DNA of 64,000 nt, taken from the NCBI RefSeq assembly GCF_004342885.1, contig NZ_SMAB01000005.1, positions 91,766-155,765 of the forward strand, written 5' to 3'. Origin of the DNA: Tepidibacillus fermentans. Lineage in GTDB: Bacteria > Bacillota > Bacilli > Tepidibacillales > Tepidibacillaceae. The position numbers and the translations under genes are program-made. Shown here in pieces: positions 16,404-25,696 of the stretch. Each line of letters begins with the position of its first letter. Position 1 is the stretch's first letter. The notes under the pieces were generated by a model. The model was not told the origin of the DNA. It saw only the letters and a list, made by a program, of their open reading frames with translations, and searched no databases.

Positions 16404-16464
16404 ATAGAATATTAGTAATGTCTGTTTAACATTCTCATTTTACTATTTCACTCAAACCCTGTCT
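16404..16464. repeat. Direct repeat, right copy (61 bp)
   Basis: A near-identical copy of 15293-15353. It forms one boundary of the truncated mazE and lies just upstream of the promoter of the plus-strand polymer operon. The remaining 15275-16556 gap is accounted for by the mazEF relic, the insertion and these repeats. Confidence 0.9.
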
Positions 16465-16486
16465 TTTATTATGTTTCTTCACTAGG

Positions 16487-16515
16487 TTGCAAAGAAATAA
16501 ATAAAACGCTATGAT
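16487..16515 (+). promoter_or_regulatory. Sigma-A type promoter of the wzz-wzy-GT-GT operon
   Basis: TTGCAA (16487-16492), a 17-base spacer and TATGAT (16510-16515) precede the Wzz-like gene by about 40 bases. Confidence 0.6.
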
Positions 16516-16556
16516 ATCATAAGGCAACATATTGTAAACATTAAAAGGTGGTTATT

Positions 16557-17540
16557 ATGGCGAGTTCAAAAATTGACCAGATATCCTTAAGAGATATGAT
16601 TGAGACACTTTTAAGAAACAAAAAGTTCATCTTATCTTCGATTCTCATCTTTGTTATTTTAGCAGCTGCATATAGTTTCCTTTTCACAAAACCGATCGTC
16701 AATGTAACAACAGAGGCTACAGTGAAGCAAGTAGAAGGAGCAGAGAGCAATTTTACGATTGAACCTTTACTCAATGCAGTCATCGTTCCTACATATAATT
16801 CATCAGCAAACATTCAGTTTCCTGATGTGGTGACAAGACCTGATTCTAAGTATCCTGTTGTAAAAATCGATACCTTACTGACTGAGTATACGAATGAGTT
16901 AACAAATAATACAAAACTAGTCGAGGAAGTAAGAAAGATATCTCCAAGATTTAAACAAGTCACGGGTTCTTCATTAAAATCGATGATCGCATTTGACATG
17001 GTTCCTGATTCAGATATTTTAACGATTAAAGTTACGGCAAGTACAAAAGAAGAAGCAGTAAAGTTTGCAGAAATCGTAAACCAAGATTTTCAAAGCTTTG
17101 TTGAAAAACAAAACTTTGAGATGATTCATAATAAATTATCTTCCATTAAACATCAATTAGAATTTAATATTGGTCTGTTAGAAACGAAAATCGATCGACT
17201 GCAAAAGGAAATGGCTACTGTAGATAAAACGATTGCTTACCAATCTTCGAAAGTGGAACCGAATCCCGCTTACATTATGTATGTTCAAAATCTATCTAGT
17301 AATAAAATTGCATTAAATAATGCAAAGTCCCAATATGAAGAAATACAAAAGGTGGAGAAAAGATTACCGCAAATTGCGAAAGAAACAGGTTTGACGGTAT
17401 CGATGGAACAACCGGTTATTGAAACGAGTTCTTCATTATTGAAAATCTTGGTTAAAAACGTGGTTTTAGCTGGAATGGTCGGATTCGTCATTGCTGGTTT
17501 TGTTGCATTTTTAAGAGAATATTGGAAGAGAACAATGTAG
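16557..17540 (+). CDS. Wzz-like chain-length determinant / polysaccharide co-polymerase
   Basis: The 327-residue protein has the Wzz layout: a short cytoplasmic start (ISLRDMIETLLRNKKFI), a first membrane helix at about 25-44, a long external region with coiled coil at about 190-270, and a second helix at about 290-312 (LVKNVVLAGMVGFVIAGFVA). It sets polymer length together with the polymerase. The second helix ends near a short basic tail (REYWKRTM), with no tyrosine-kinase domain, and no separate BY-kinase gene is nearby. ATG 16557 follows AAAGGTGG with five bases between and is preferred over an in-frame GTG at 16548. First gene of the plus-strand operon. Confidence 0.85.
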   Translation: MASSKIDQISLRDMIETLLRNKKFILSSILIFVILAAAYSFLFTKPIVNVTTEATVKQVEGAESNFTIEPLLNAVIVPTYNSSANIQFPDVVTRPDSKYPVVKIDTLLTEYTNELTNNTKLVEEVRKISPRFKQVTGSSLKSMIAFDMVPDSDILTIKVTASTKEEAVKFAEIVNQDFQSFVEKQNFEMIHNKLSSIKHQLEFNIGLLETKIDRLQKEMATVDKTIAYQSSKVEPNPAYIMYVQNLSSNKIALNNAKSQYEEIQKVEKRLPQIAKETGLTVSMEQPVIETSSSLLKILVKNVVLAGMVGFVIAGFVAFLREYWKRTM

Positions 17541-17610
17541 AACCAATTCAACATAACAAAAAGAGGATGGCATGATGTCATCCTTCTAAATTATTAGAGA
17601 GTGGTTTTAG

Positions 17611-18918
17611 ATGGAGAAGATACTGCAACTGAAAGTTTGGTCGATTTCAAAAATACTTCTGTTTTTTATTTTAGGTGCTGCCGTTTTAGGTCCTGCTTTT
17701 TTTAATGTGAATATTGGCCCAATCTCTTTATCTTTATTTAGAATAACGTTATATGCCTTATGGGTCATCTTCGTTCTATTATTGTTAAAAAATGATGGGG
17801 AGATATCCATTACTAATTTAAAAGTAAGACTCCTTGTCTGGTTTCTCATTTTTTGGTTTGTTTATTCCATCATATCTTTGCTTTGGGCAGATTCAACCAT
17901 TGATGCCGTAAAACATATTAACCATTTATTTGTCGGCTTTTCACTCATTATCTTTGTTGTTTTCTTTTTTATTGAGAAACGGGACTATATCCATTTTTAT
18001 CGTTTATGGATATTCATATTAACGGTATTAATTTTAGTGGGGTTATGGAATGTATTAACCGGACAGCAATTAAGCGTCTCGACACTTGCGGGTTTAACCA
18101 ATGAACAGCGTTTTACGCCAACTGCTATCTTTCATAACCAAAATGATTTTGCAACCTATTTAGCGTTAAGTCTACCGTTTACATTGACCTTAATTCGCTA
18201 TGGACGAAATCTATTGGTTTCTCTATTTGGTATTATCTTATCTTTACTCAATTTATCTTTAGTCTTCCTAACCTATTCTCGTTCGAATTATCTTGCGATC
18301 GCAATGGGAGTCGCATTTTGGTTCTTTTTCTTTATGAAAAGGAGAGAAAAACTATTTTTAATTGTTCTTACGCTATCTGGAACTATGGTACTATATTTTC
18401 TATTTCCTGAGCCTTTCCATTCTGCTTTAGATACATTAAAGGTTCAAATTGATAGCCTATTTGTCCATGATCAAGGAAAGGAATCGGTGAATGTAAGAAC
18501 AAATCTCATAAAGAATTCTCTACTCTTTTTATATGATCATTATGGTTTTGGCGTTGGTGCAGGAAACGCGGAATACCACATGGCACATTTTCGAGTCTAT
18601 GACACGGCTAAAATCGTCAATGTTCATAACTGGTGGTTTGAGCTTTTGGTCAATTATGGAATCCTTATTTTCTCGGGATATGTCCTGTTCTATTTATCGC
18701 TAATCATCCTATTAAAAAAACAATATCATACCCTGACTGATCGAAACGAGAAGATGATCGCAGAATCATTAATCATCGGATTAGTTATATTTTTCCTAGC
18801 AAGTACGAGTTCAAGCACAATCATTGCCTTTGGACCACAATGGCTTTTCTTTGCCTTTACGGTTGGCTATTTAAATTATTTATATCTCAAGCAGGAAAGG
18901 AATGCCCTAGCTGAATGA
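17611..18918 (+). CDS. O-antigen polymerase/ligase family (Wzy-like), module 1
   Basis: A 435-residue polytopic membrane protein with about 11-12 hydrophobic segments. It has a large loop near residues 250-330 of the kind found in the Wzy/RfaL family; FHNQNDFATYLALSLPF and YGFGVGAGNAEYHMAHF are typical conserved stretches. It probably joins lipid-linked repeat units outside the membrane. The stop overlaps the next gene start by four bases (ATGA), so the two are coupled. A small inverted repeat lies in the 70-base gap upstream. Polymerase rather than ligase is inferred from the Wzz and Wzx neighbours. Confidence 0.85.
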   Translation: MEKILQLKVWSISKILLFFILGAAVLGPAFFNVNIGPISLSLFRITLYALWVIFVLLLLKNDGEISITNLKVRLLVWFLIFWFVYSIISLLWADSTIDAVKHINHLFVGFSLIIFVVFFFIEKRDYIHFYRLWIFILTVLILVGLWNVLTGQQLSVSTLAGLTNEQRFTPTAIFHNQNDFATYLALSLPFTLTLIRYGRNLLVSLFGIILSLLNLSLVFLTYSRSNYLAIAMGVAFWFFFFMKRREKLFLIVLTLSGTMVLYFLFPEPFHSALDTLKVQIDSLFVHDQGKESVNVRTNLIKNSLLFLYDHYGFGVGAGNAEYHMAHFRVYDTAKIVNVHNWWFELLVNYGILIFSGYVLFYLSLIILLKKQYHTLTDRNEKMIAESLIIGLVIFFLASTSSSTIIAFGPQWLFFAFTVGYLNYLYLKQERNALAE

Positions 18919-20111
18919 AGATTTTAGTAATTTCGCATATGTACCCTTCTAACTTTAATATGACTTCTGGGATTTTCGTGCATGAACAAGTCAAAACTTT
19001 GGTTCGTCAAGGTCATGAAGTTAAGGTAATTTCACCCATTCCTTGGGCTCCTTTTCCTTTCAATCAATTAAGTAAAAAGTGGAATCAATATTCGAAGATA
19101 CCAAGAAAAAGTCAGATCGATGGGATTGAGGTTTTTTATACGCGATATTTAAATTTGCCTCATTCCTATTTATTCGAATACTACGGCGATTTTTTTTATC
19201 TAGGGATGAAAAATGTCATTGCCAAGCTCTATCAAACGTTCCCTTTTGAACTCATTCACGCTCATGTCGCTTTGCCTGATGGGGTTGCGGCAATTAAACT
19301 GAAAGAAAAATTTCATGTTCCTTTCGTGGTTACCATTCATGGCCAAGACTTACAACATACCATTTATCGGAATAAGAAGTGTAAAGCGAAAATAACTGAA
19401 ACTTTTCAAAAAGCAGATAAAATCATCCTCGTAAGCTCAAAATTAAAACGGATTGCGGATCAAGAGATTGGCTACTCTAGTAAATCGGTTGTGATCCACA
19501 ATGGAATGAACCTAGAGAAGATCAGTTCAACTCACAGTAAAAAAATACCGTCAAATGAACGAATGATCTTAAGTGTATCCAACCTCTATCCGAGTAAAGG
19601 GATCGATTTGAATTTATATGCCGTCAGTAAACTGAAAAACAAATATCCCAATTTAAAATATTATATTGTGGGCGACGGACCGGAAAGAGATCGCTTGAGA
19701 AAATTAGCTGAAGATCTTCAGATTAAGGAACATGTGAAATTTCTCGGCCGATTGCCTCACGAAAAAGCATTAGAATATATGCAAGCGTGTGAGATTTTTT
19801 CCCTGCCAAGCTGGAAAGAAGGCTTTGGTATTGCTTATATCGAAGCTATGGCTTTTGGCAAACCGGTGATTGGAGTCGTTGGAGAAGGAATTGAAGATGT
19901 CATTCAACAGGGAGTAACGGGGGTATTAGTAAAACCAAAAGATGTAGAAAGTTTAGTTAAGGCATTAGATGATTTGCTTTCAGATCCAACAAAAGGAGAA
20001 GAAATGGGTCAAAATGCAAGAAAAATGGTTTATGATCAACTGACTTGGAAAGAAAATGTTCAACAAACCATCGATCTCTATAAGGCGGTGCTTCATCATG
20101 GCGAAAACTAG
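18915..20111 (+). CDS. Glycosyltransferase family 4
   Basis: A 398-residue GT-B enzyme beginning MKILVISHMYPSNFNMTSGI. The acceptor half contains HAHVALPDGVAAIKL and VVTIHGQDLQHTIYR. The donor half shows ERMILSVSNLYPSKGIDLNL, YYIVGDGPERDRLRKLA and the retaining-GT4 motif SWKEGFGIAYIEAMAFGKP with its paired glutamates. It works in the cytoplasm on the lipid-linked acceptor. The ATG overlaps the preceding stop and the 3' end overlaps the next gene by 14 bases. Sugar specificity is unknown. Confidence 0.92.
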   Translation: MKILVISHMYPSNFNMTSGIFVHEQVKTLVRQGHEVKVISPIPWAPFPFNQLSKKWNQYSKIPRKSQIDGIEVFYTRYLNLPHSYLFEYYGDFFYLGMKNVIAKLYQTFPFELIHAHVALPDGVAAIKLKEKFHVPFVVTIHGQDLQHTIYRNKKCKAKITETFQKADKIILVSSKLKRIADQEIGYSSKSVVIHNGMNLEKISSTHSKKIPSNERMILSVSNLYPSKGIDLNLYAVSKLKNKYPNLKYYIVGDGPERDRLRKLAEDLQIKEHVKFLGRLPHEKALEYMQACEIFSLPSWKEGFGIAYIEAMAFGKPVIGVVGEGIEDVIQQGVTGVLVKPKDVESLVKALDDLLSDPTKGEEMGQNARKMVYDQLTWKENVQQTIDLYKAVLHHGEN

Positions 20112-21225
20112 AATCTGTCATCTCTCCTCTGTACACCATTATCTAGATACCCGGATTTTTATGAAGGAATGTCGTTCATTGGCTTCTGCCGATTATGAGA
20201 CTCATTTTGTCGTACCGGAAGCAGATGAAAAGATCATCAATGGCGTTCATCTTCATCACGTGCAAAAAAGTAAGGGTGGACGGTTGGCTCGGATGACCAA
20301 AACGGTTTGGAACGTTTATCAAAAGGCTCGTTCACTTGATGCGAAGCTCTACCATTTTCATGATCCAGAGCTGATTCCGATTGGCCTTCTTCTGAAACTG
20401 CAAGGGAAAAAAGTGATCTATGATGTACATGAGGATGTTCCCAGACAGATATTAAGTAAATACTGGATTAAGAAACCACTAAGAAAACTCATATCCTGGG
20501 TATTTGAAAAATTTGAAAATTTCTCAGCTAAGCGATTTGATGCTGTTGTTACTGCGACTCCCTACATTAACGAACGCTTTAAAAAATTAGGCTGTAACAC
20601 GGTGAATGTAAGCAATTATCCCATCCTTGAAGAATTTCTGGACAATGCCATCGACTGGTCTACAAAGGAAAATGCGGTATGTTATGTTGGTGGAATTACT
20701 GGCGTAAGAGGATTGTTTGAAATGGTTGATGCCATGACACAAACCAATAGTCGTTTATACCTTGCGGGTAAGTTTTTCACTGAAGATGAACACCAAAGGG
20801 CGAAAAAGATGGATGGATGGAAGAATGTGATCGAATTAGGACAAATTGACCGAAAAGAAGTAGCTCAGACTTTAGCGAAATCGAAAGCGGGTTTAGTTGT
20901 CCTTCATCCCATTGAGAATTTCATTGATTCTCTTCCGATTAAAATGTTTGAATATATGGCTGCAGGAATTCCTGTCATTGCATCCAACTTTCCGTTATGG
21001 GAAGAAATTGTCTTAAAGCATCATTGCGGAATATGTGTAAATCCGATGAATCCAAATGAAATTGCCAATGCCATCAATTGGCTATTGGAACATCCAGAAG
21101 AAGCAGAAGGTATGGGGAGAAAAGGGAGAGACGCTGCAATTCATGAATATAATTGGAATTCTGAAAGAGATAAGTTAATTCGTGTATATGAAGAGATACT
21201 GAATAGATTGTTAATTGCAAAATAA
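20098..21225 (+). CDS. Glycosyltransferase (GT4-like), last gene of the plus-strand operon
   Basis: From ATG 20098 the protein is 375 residues starting MAKTRICHLSSVHHYLDTRI. Features of a GT-B enzyme are the acceptor-domain stretch LYHFHDPELIPIGLLLK, VIYDVHEDVPRQILSKYW, and the C-terminal LPIKMFEYMAAGIPVIAS in the donor site. The start is chosen because AAGGCGGTG precedes it; a longer frame from 20056 would overlap the upstream gene by 56 bases. It probably completes the module 1 repeat unit. A strong terminator follows. Confidence 0.88.
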   Translation: MAKTRICHLSSVHHYLDTRIFMKECRSLASADYETHFVVPEADEKIINGVHLHHVQKSKGGRLARMTKTVWNVYQKARSLDAKLYHFHDPELIPIGLLLKLQGKKVIYDVHEDVPRQILSKYWIKKPLRKLISWVFEKFENFSAKRFDAVVTATPYINERFKKLGCNTVNVSNYPILEEFLDNAIDWSTKENAVCYVGGITGVRGLFEMVDAMTQTNSRLYLAGKFFTEDEHQRAKKMDGWKNVIELGQIDRKEVAQTLAKSKAGLVVLHPIENFIDSLPIKMFEYMAAGIPVIASNFPLWEEIVLKHHCGICVNPMNPNEIANAINWLLEHPEEAEGMGRKGRDAAIHEYNWNSERDKLIRVYEEILNRLLIAK

Positions 21226-21278
21226 AAGTACAGAGTTCTGCAGCAAATTTTTGTAGAGGATAAAAAAACGTTTGAAAA

Positions 21279-21306
21279 ACCGGGCAAAGCCCGGTCCTTT
21301 TTATTT
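21279..21306 (+). terminator. Terminator of the plus-strand polymer operon
   Basis: ACCGGGC, loop AAA, GCCCGGT, then CCTTTTTATTT: a GC-rich stem with a T-tract 54 bases after the last stop codon. Confidence 0.92.
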
Positions 21307-22243
21307 GGTAGGTTTAATATCACTTAGTCGATATTCGACACCATGTATTCCTTTATAATATTCAGGATACATTTCTTCCCCTGTCAGTGATAATGTAAAA
21401 GTTGACCACTTTAGTGGTTTGTGATCACTAAAAAATTGACCACCTCTAGCAAATTTTCCTGTATCTTTAGATTGACGAGATCTTAAATACGGGAGGAAAG
21501 GATATGCTAGAGATGGCTAATATTGAGTTTATCAGAAAATAATACTTTGTAAAAGGGAAGTCAATACGTCAAATATCACGAAAAACTGGTTACGCTCGTC
21601 AAACGATTAGAAAAGCGTTAAATTCAACAGAAATTCCACGGTACCAAACGGAAAAGCCTAAACCAAAACCTGTCGTTGATTCTGTAAAGGACATTATTAT
21701 CTCTTGGCTTAAGGATGATGAAAAGGCTCTTCCTAAGCAAAAACACTCAGCCCGCAGAATCTATCAACGATTAGTTGATGAATATGATTTCTCTGGAGGC
21801 GAATCAACGATTCGCAGGTATGTATGTGAATTAAAGAAGCACTTATCCATATCAAATGGCTATATTCCATACAGCCAAAAAGGATCTGAACAATTATTAC
21901 TATTCTTTTCACAAAGATATGAACGTGGAAGCATGATTATTACAAGTAACCGTGAATTTTCTTTGTGGACCCAGGTTTTTGGAGATGAGCAAATGACAGC
22001 TGCCCTCATTGATCGCTTAACTCATAGGGCATATATTTTCCCAATGAATGGAAATAGCTACCGCTTTAAACAAAGTTTGCAAGAAGAACATTAAAAATTG
22101 ACCACTGATCAGTGGTTTTTATTTAAACGGGGTGGTAAACTTTTTGATTGACATTAACATCCCCACAGTTTTCACTAGTAAACATAGGTGGAACCGAAAG
22201 GTCTCCATCATCCATTGCATCAAAATCTTGTACCCACACTTAA
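21301..22243 (-). pseudogene. Remnant of an unidentified gene split by an IS21 relic
   Basis: On the minus strand the right flank of the IS relic reads WVQDFDAMDDGDLSVPPMFT and continues SENCGDVNVNQKV (about 22241 to 22140). The left flank reads FTLSLTGEEMYPEYYKG and ends IHGVEYRLSDIKPTK with a stop at 21303-21301. Both look like genuine protein and lie in the same direction on either side of the insertion, so they are probably one C-terminal coding fragment. I do not recognise the family. The 5' part is gone; an in-frame stop precedes the fragment at 22243. Confidence 0.35.
21394..22147 (+). mobile_element. Internally deleted IS21-family element
   Basis: The ends carry related inverted repeats (AAAAGTTGACCAC at the left, AAAAGTTTACCAC inverted at the right). 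Between them, ATG 21504 to stop 22094 is a single frame of 197 codons. It encodes an IstA N-terminus (helix-turn-helix near KSIRQISRKTGYARQTIRKA) joined in frame to the IstB C-terminus (MTAALIDRLTHRAYIFPMN). The middle of IstA and most of IstB are deleted. Codon 13 is a TAA, so no full product can be made. The element cannot move by itself. Confidence 0.78.
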
Positions 22244-22315
22244 TGGAATTTCTTATTTTTCATAATATCAAATTTTTACATTAGGTAGAAGGGTTATCCC
22301 AGAGACAAATGAACC

Positions 22316-22568
22316 CCCAACTACATTGAATCGGCAGAAAATCTATAAAGGTATCAAGGATTATTCGGATGAGACGAAACGTGTATTACCGATCATTGAT
22401 CAATGGCTCGAAGATGATCTTATACGTTGGGAAAAACAAAAACATACAGCTGCAAGAATTAATCGAAGATTAGTAGATGAGTATGATTTCAAAGGATCTG
22501 AGTCAAATATTCGCGCAGTTTGTGAAAGCAAATCTTCACAAAAAGTAGGATGCTTTCTTATCTTTTGA
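22316..22568 (+). pseudogene. Second istA fragment (IS21 family), different subfamily
   Basis: The fragment reads LNRQKIYKGIKDYSDETKRV, then IIDQWLEDDLIRW and KQKHTAARINRRLVDEYDF, the segment that follows the helix-turn-helix in IstA transposases. It has neither a proper start nor the DDE catalytic domain. It differs from the neighbouring relic in sequence, so it records a separate insertion. After SNIRAV the frame leaves the family and ends at 22568. The rest of 22569-22710 shows only a weak hairpin. Confidence 0.65.
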
Positions 22569-22710
22569 AAAAATCCCTTATCGTAATTATGAACCATAGC
22601 TCCTCTTATGACACTATGGTTTTTAATTTTATTCCGGCTATATTGGGGATTTAACTATTGGATTTAACACCGTCTTAGGAAAATTGCTTTTGTATTGTTA
22701 TTTTAAGAAA

Positions 22711-24048
22711 TTATTTGTATGGAAAACATTTTACTTTTAAAAACAAAAGAGACAGTATGATTAGAGTAGCTATAATATATATAAATAGTGTTGGATCATA
22801 CCAACCTACATTTATACCTACTAATAAGTATGAAAATATCGTAGCTAACAAAGGAATGGCGAATATATTCTTTTTTGCTAGATTATGTAAGATACCCAGT
22901 AATGTGCCATAGAAAAAAACATTTAGATACGCCCCAATAAAACCAAAATCAGCATAACTAGCTCCTATGAAGGTTGGAGCTAAGGAAACTGACCTATTAA
23001 TTAACTTTCCGCCTACATATACCATTTGTCTGCCATTTAAGAAAGAACCGATTTGATAATTTGCATATTCGAAATTTGTTCCAGGGATTATTCCAAATAA
23101 AGTATCAAAAAGTAATTTGCCATGAAAATAACCTAAAGGACCAGATTTTTCTATAATCTCTTGTAGATTGTATAAGGGGCCTATACTATCAGTATAAAAC
23201 AAACCAAGGCCTAATAATGCAGAAGTTTTCATCCCATAAATCCCACTTTTTGTAAGTATTCCAACAGTAAAAGCAATAACTAGTACACCTATCGTAAAAA
23301 AAATTGATATTTTAAATATATTTTTTTTATTAATATATGTTTCAGTGATGAAAAAAGCAATTAGAAGTTTAATAGGGAGATTTCTAGCTCCTAATAATGA
23401 TAATAGAATTAAAGAGAACAATAACAACACTAAAATTATTTTCTTTTTTCTAGGATAAACTACATTTAAAATAGGTATCAAAATAATCTGTAAGGAAGCA
23501 AGATAAACAAGTTTTGGTGAAAGAAACCATCTAGAGGATACATTAATTAATGGTATATCGTGTAATATAAATAACTGGATAAAGACAGCTAAAACAGAAA
23601 TAAGATAAACAATGATTATCAATTTACTAATCTTATTAGTAAATTTATGATAATCAGGTAAATTTTTAAAATTAAATCTAGATCCAATAATAAAAGATAA
23701 AACTAACAGAATTAGACTAGATATATATATAAATAATGTTATTACATTTGGTTTAAAATAAAGAATATTAATATTAAATTTAGATATAACATCGTATGTA
23801 ATATCTGGCAACCTACTAAAAGGAATGAAAATATAAAGTAAAGCAAACCAAAAAAATAAAACAATGGGGTTAACTAATAGATCCATTTTTTTAATTCTTA
23901 AAAGAATAAATAAAAAAGAGAATAACATGAATAATAATAATAATTCCGTACTATATTGGGTTAAAGCTATTGACACTAATATTATAAGTACCAAAAAAAA
24001 TATATTATATTTGATATCATTTAAAAGATTCACCAAGAATGCCTCCAT
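22711..24048 (-). CDS. Oligosaccharide repeat-unit polymerase, module 2 (Wzy-like)
   Basis: A 445-residue, very hydrophobic protein with about 12 membrane segments. Its sequence looks like the oligosaccharide repeat-unit polymerase families. GLGLFYTDSIGPLYNLQEI and PTFIGASYADFGFIGAYLN resemble the periplasmic-loop and late-helix conserved stretches of these enzymes. The codon usage is strikingly AT-rich compared with module 1. It lies between two sets of IS relics, apart from the rest of module 2 by the IS3 remnant. It is probably the polymerase of module 2, separated by insertion. No clear start-site alternative is visible. Confidence 0.75.
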   Translation of the reverse strand: MEAFLVNLLNDIKYNIFFLVLIILVSIALTQYSTELLLLFMLFSFLFILLRIKKMDLLVNPIVLFFWFALLYIFIPFSRLPDITYDVISKFNINILYFKPNVITLFIYISSLILLVLSFIIGSRFNFKNLPDYHKFTNKISKLIIIVYLISVLAVFIQLFILHDIPLINVSSRWFLSPKLVYLASLQIILIPILNVVYPRKKKIILVLLLFSLILLSLLGARNLPIKLLIAFFITETYINKKNIFKISIFFTIGVLVIAFTVGILTKSGIYGMKTSALLGLGLFYTDSIGPLYNLQEIIEKSGPLGYFHGKLLFDTLFGIIPGTNFEYANYQIGSFLNGRQMVYVGGKLINRSVSLAPTFIGASYADFGFIGAYLNVFFYGTLLGILHNLAKKNIFAIPLLATIFSYLLVGINVGWYDPTLFIYIIATLIILSLLFLKVKCFPYK

Positions 24049-24107
24049 TAGTCTGGATTTTAATCAATATTTTGAACACAAAATAGTTAAGTTTCTTTTT
24101 CTGTTGA

Positions 24108-24427
24108 CCATCCTTCGATGAACTGAAATAAGGCTAGTTTGGCAGAATGATAGTCTGGATATTGCACATGATTGACTTTTTCTTTCTTCAAAATCGCAAG
24201 GAAATACTCTATACAGGCATTGTCATAAGGACAGCCTTTGCGGATGAATAATTGTGTGATGCCTTGAGATTTTACGTATTGTTCAAACTCATCATTTGTA
24301 TATTGTGTACCTAAATCCGTATGAAGACAATTGTTTTTTTAAAATCATCATTATATTTCTTGCGTTTCATCACGGACACATCCTCTCCCAATTTTTATTG
24401 TAAGGGACTTAGCTAAGTTGTGTCCAT
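24108..24427 (-). mobile_element. Internally deleted IS3-family element (IS150-like)
   Basis: Minus strand: the terminal sequence ATGGACACAACTTAGCTAAG is followed by a start at 24370 with MKRKKYNDDFKKTIV, the orfA N-terminus. It then jumps directly to the orfB C-terminal integrase part: LHTDLGTQYTNDEFEQY, GITQLFIRKGCPYDN and YHSAKLALFQFIEGW. The last DDE residue region is present but orfA, the frameshift region and most of orfB are missing. The downstream inverted repeat is also lost. It lies between the polymerase and the LCP gene. Confidence 0.78.
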
Positions 24428-24441
24428 GAAACTATACTAAC

Positions 24442-24522
24442 ACCAAACAAGTACAACATTGGATAGCTACTTTGCCTAATTATATCAAGGCTTGTTTACC
24501 TAATTTAGGGTGCGAAAGTTGA
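24442..24522 (+). other. Possible C-terminal transposase fragment
   Basis: The plus strand encodes TKQVQHWIATLPNYIKACLP, then NLGCES and a stop. It looks like the end of a real protein rather than chance sequence and abuts the IS3 relic. It may be the tail of another transposase. I cannot name the family. The rest of the 24428-24622 gap is AT-rich with no gene visible. Confidence 0.25.
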
Positions 24523-24622
24523 GTAAGACTTTACTGTATTATTTAATTTGTTAACTAATTAAATAATATATTTTATATATTTAATAATACATTGAATTCA
24601 CCTTTTTAAAAATAAGAATCTT

Positions 24623-25561
24623 TTAATTCTCACTCATCTTATTTTTTAATATCTCTGATATTCTCGCTTTCTCTTCCTCTGAGATAAATACATAAGAAAT
24701 ACCATCAATCGAACCAGTCGTAGCTTTGTATTTTAATTGTTCGACGTTTTTACTAGAATAACTATTTAAATCAAAAGCAATGCTATAAATAGTGGATTTA
24801 TCCATATCCGTACGTACATCATCACCTAGAACATCAAGGAGACTATTAATTTTCAATGGAGACCGTATATTTTTACTTTGATCTAAAAATGCTTTAAGCA
24901 CTTCTTGTTGTCTATCGTTTCTACCAAAATCACCCTTATTATCATGTCTAAACCTTGAAAAATAAAGTGCTTGTGTACCATTTAATAATTGATTGTCACC
25001 ATAAGGTAAATGTACTTCAGGAAATTGGTTATTTATCTTCTCTGCAGTTGGTTGATCTACGTTTAACCGAAGTCCACCGGTTTCATCTACTGCTTTCACA
25101 AAACCATTAAAGTTGAATAAAACATAATGATCTATAGGGATGCCAGTAAAGTTTTCAACTGTGGCAATTGTAGTACCTACTCCAAAACCGTATGCACTAT
25201 TTATCTTACTTTTACGGTTCTTACCGGCAATCTCCACATATGTGTCTCGTGGGATTGAAACCATTGTTATTTTTTTTGTTTTATCATTCATAACGATTAA
25301 CATTATAACATCAGTTCTACCCTTATCATTAGTATTTGGTCGCTTATCCAAACCGAGTACCAAAAAAGTTTTTACATAGTCCGGTTTGATAGCTGTATCA
25401 ACCTCAGAATGGACCCGATTAATTGGGTTATATATTTTGTTCATAGCATTATTAATTCTAAAATATGTATATCCTATTGTCCCTAAAAGTAAGACAATAA
25501 TTGTTAATAATGACCATTTGATCCATTTACTATTCTTCTTTTTTTTCTTTCTATTCCTCAT
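24623..25561 (-). CDS. LytR-CpsA-Psr (LCP) family cell-wall polymer ligase, copy 2
   Basis: A 312-residue paralogue of the LCP gene at 2185-3249. It has a strongly basic start (RNRKKKKKNSKW), one membrane helix at about 14-34, and the LCP motifs FLVLGLDKRPNTNDKGRTD, SIPRDTYVEIAGK and RFRHDNKGDFGRNDRQQE. The start at 25561 follows GAGGAG by nine bases; the in-frame ATG at 25567 is only three bases away from the site and less likely. It is the last gene of module 2 and probably attaches the module 2 polymer to peptidoglycan. Confidence 0.93.
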   Translation of the reverse strand: MRNRKKKKKNSKWIKWSLLTIIVLLLGTIGYTYFRINNAMNKIYNPINRVHSEVDTAIKPDYVKTFLVLGLDKRPNTNDKGRTDVIMLIVMNDKTKKITMVSIPRDTYVEIAGKNRKSKINSAYGFGVGTTIATVENFTGIPIDHYVLFNFNGFVKAVDETGGLRLNVDQPTAEKINNQFPEVHLPYGDNQLLNGTQALYFSRFRHDNKGDFGRNDRQQEVLKAFLDQSKNIRSPLKINSLLDVLGDDVRTDMDKSTIYSIAFDLNSYSSKNVEQLKYKATTGSIDGISYVFISEEEKARISEILKNKMSEN

Positions 25562-25696
25562 GACCATTTACTCCTCTATAATAACCTTTTATAGACACCC
25601 CTTTAATAAACAAAAAAGTAATAAACAAAAAAGCAATTACATTCAAGGAAAATATTGTTTATTGTATAAAAATTAACTATAATTATACAATATTTT

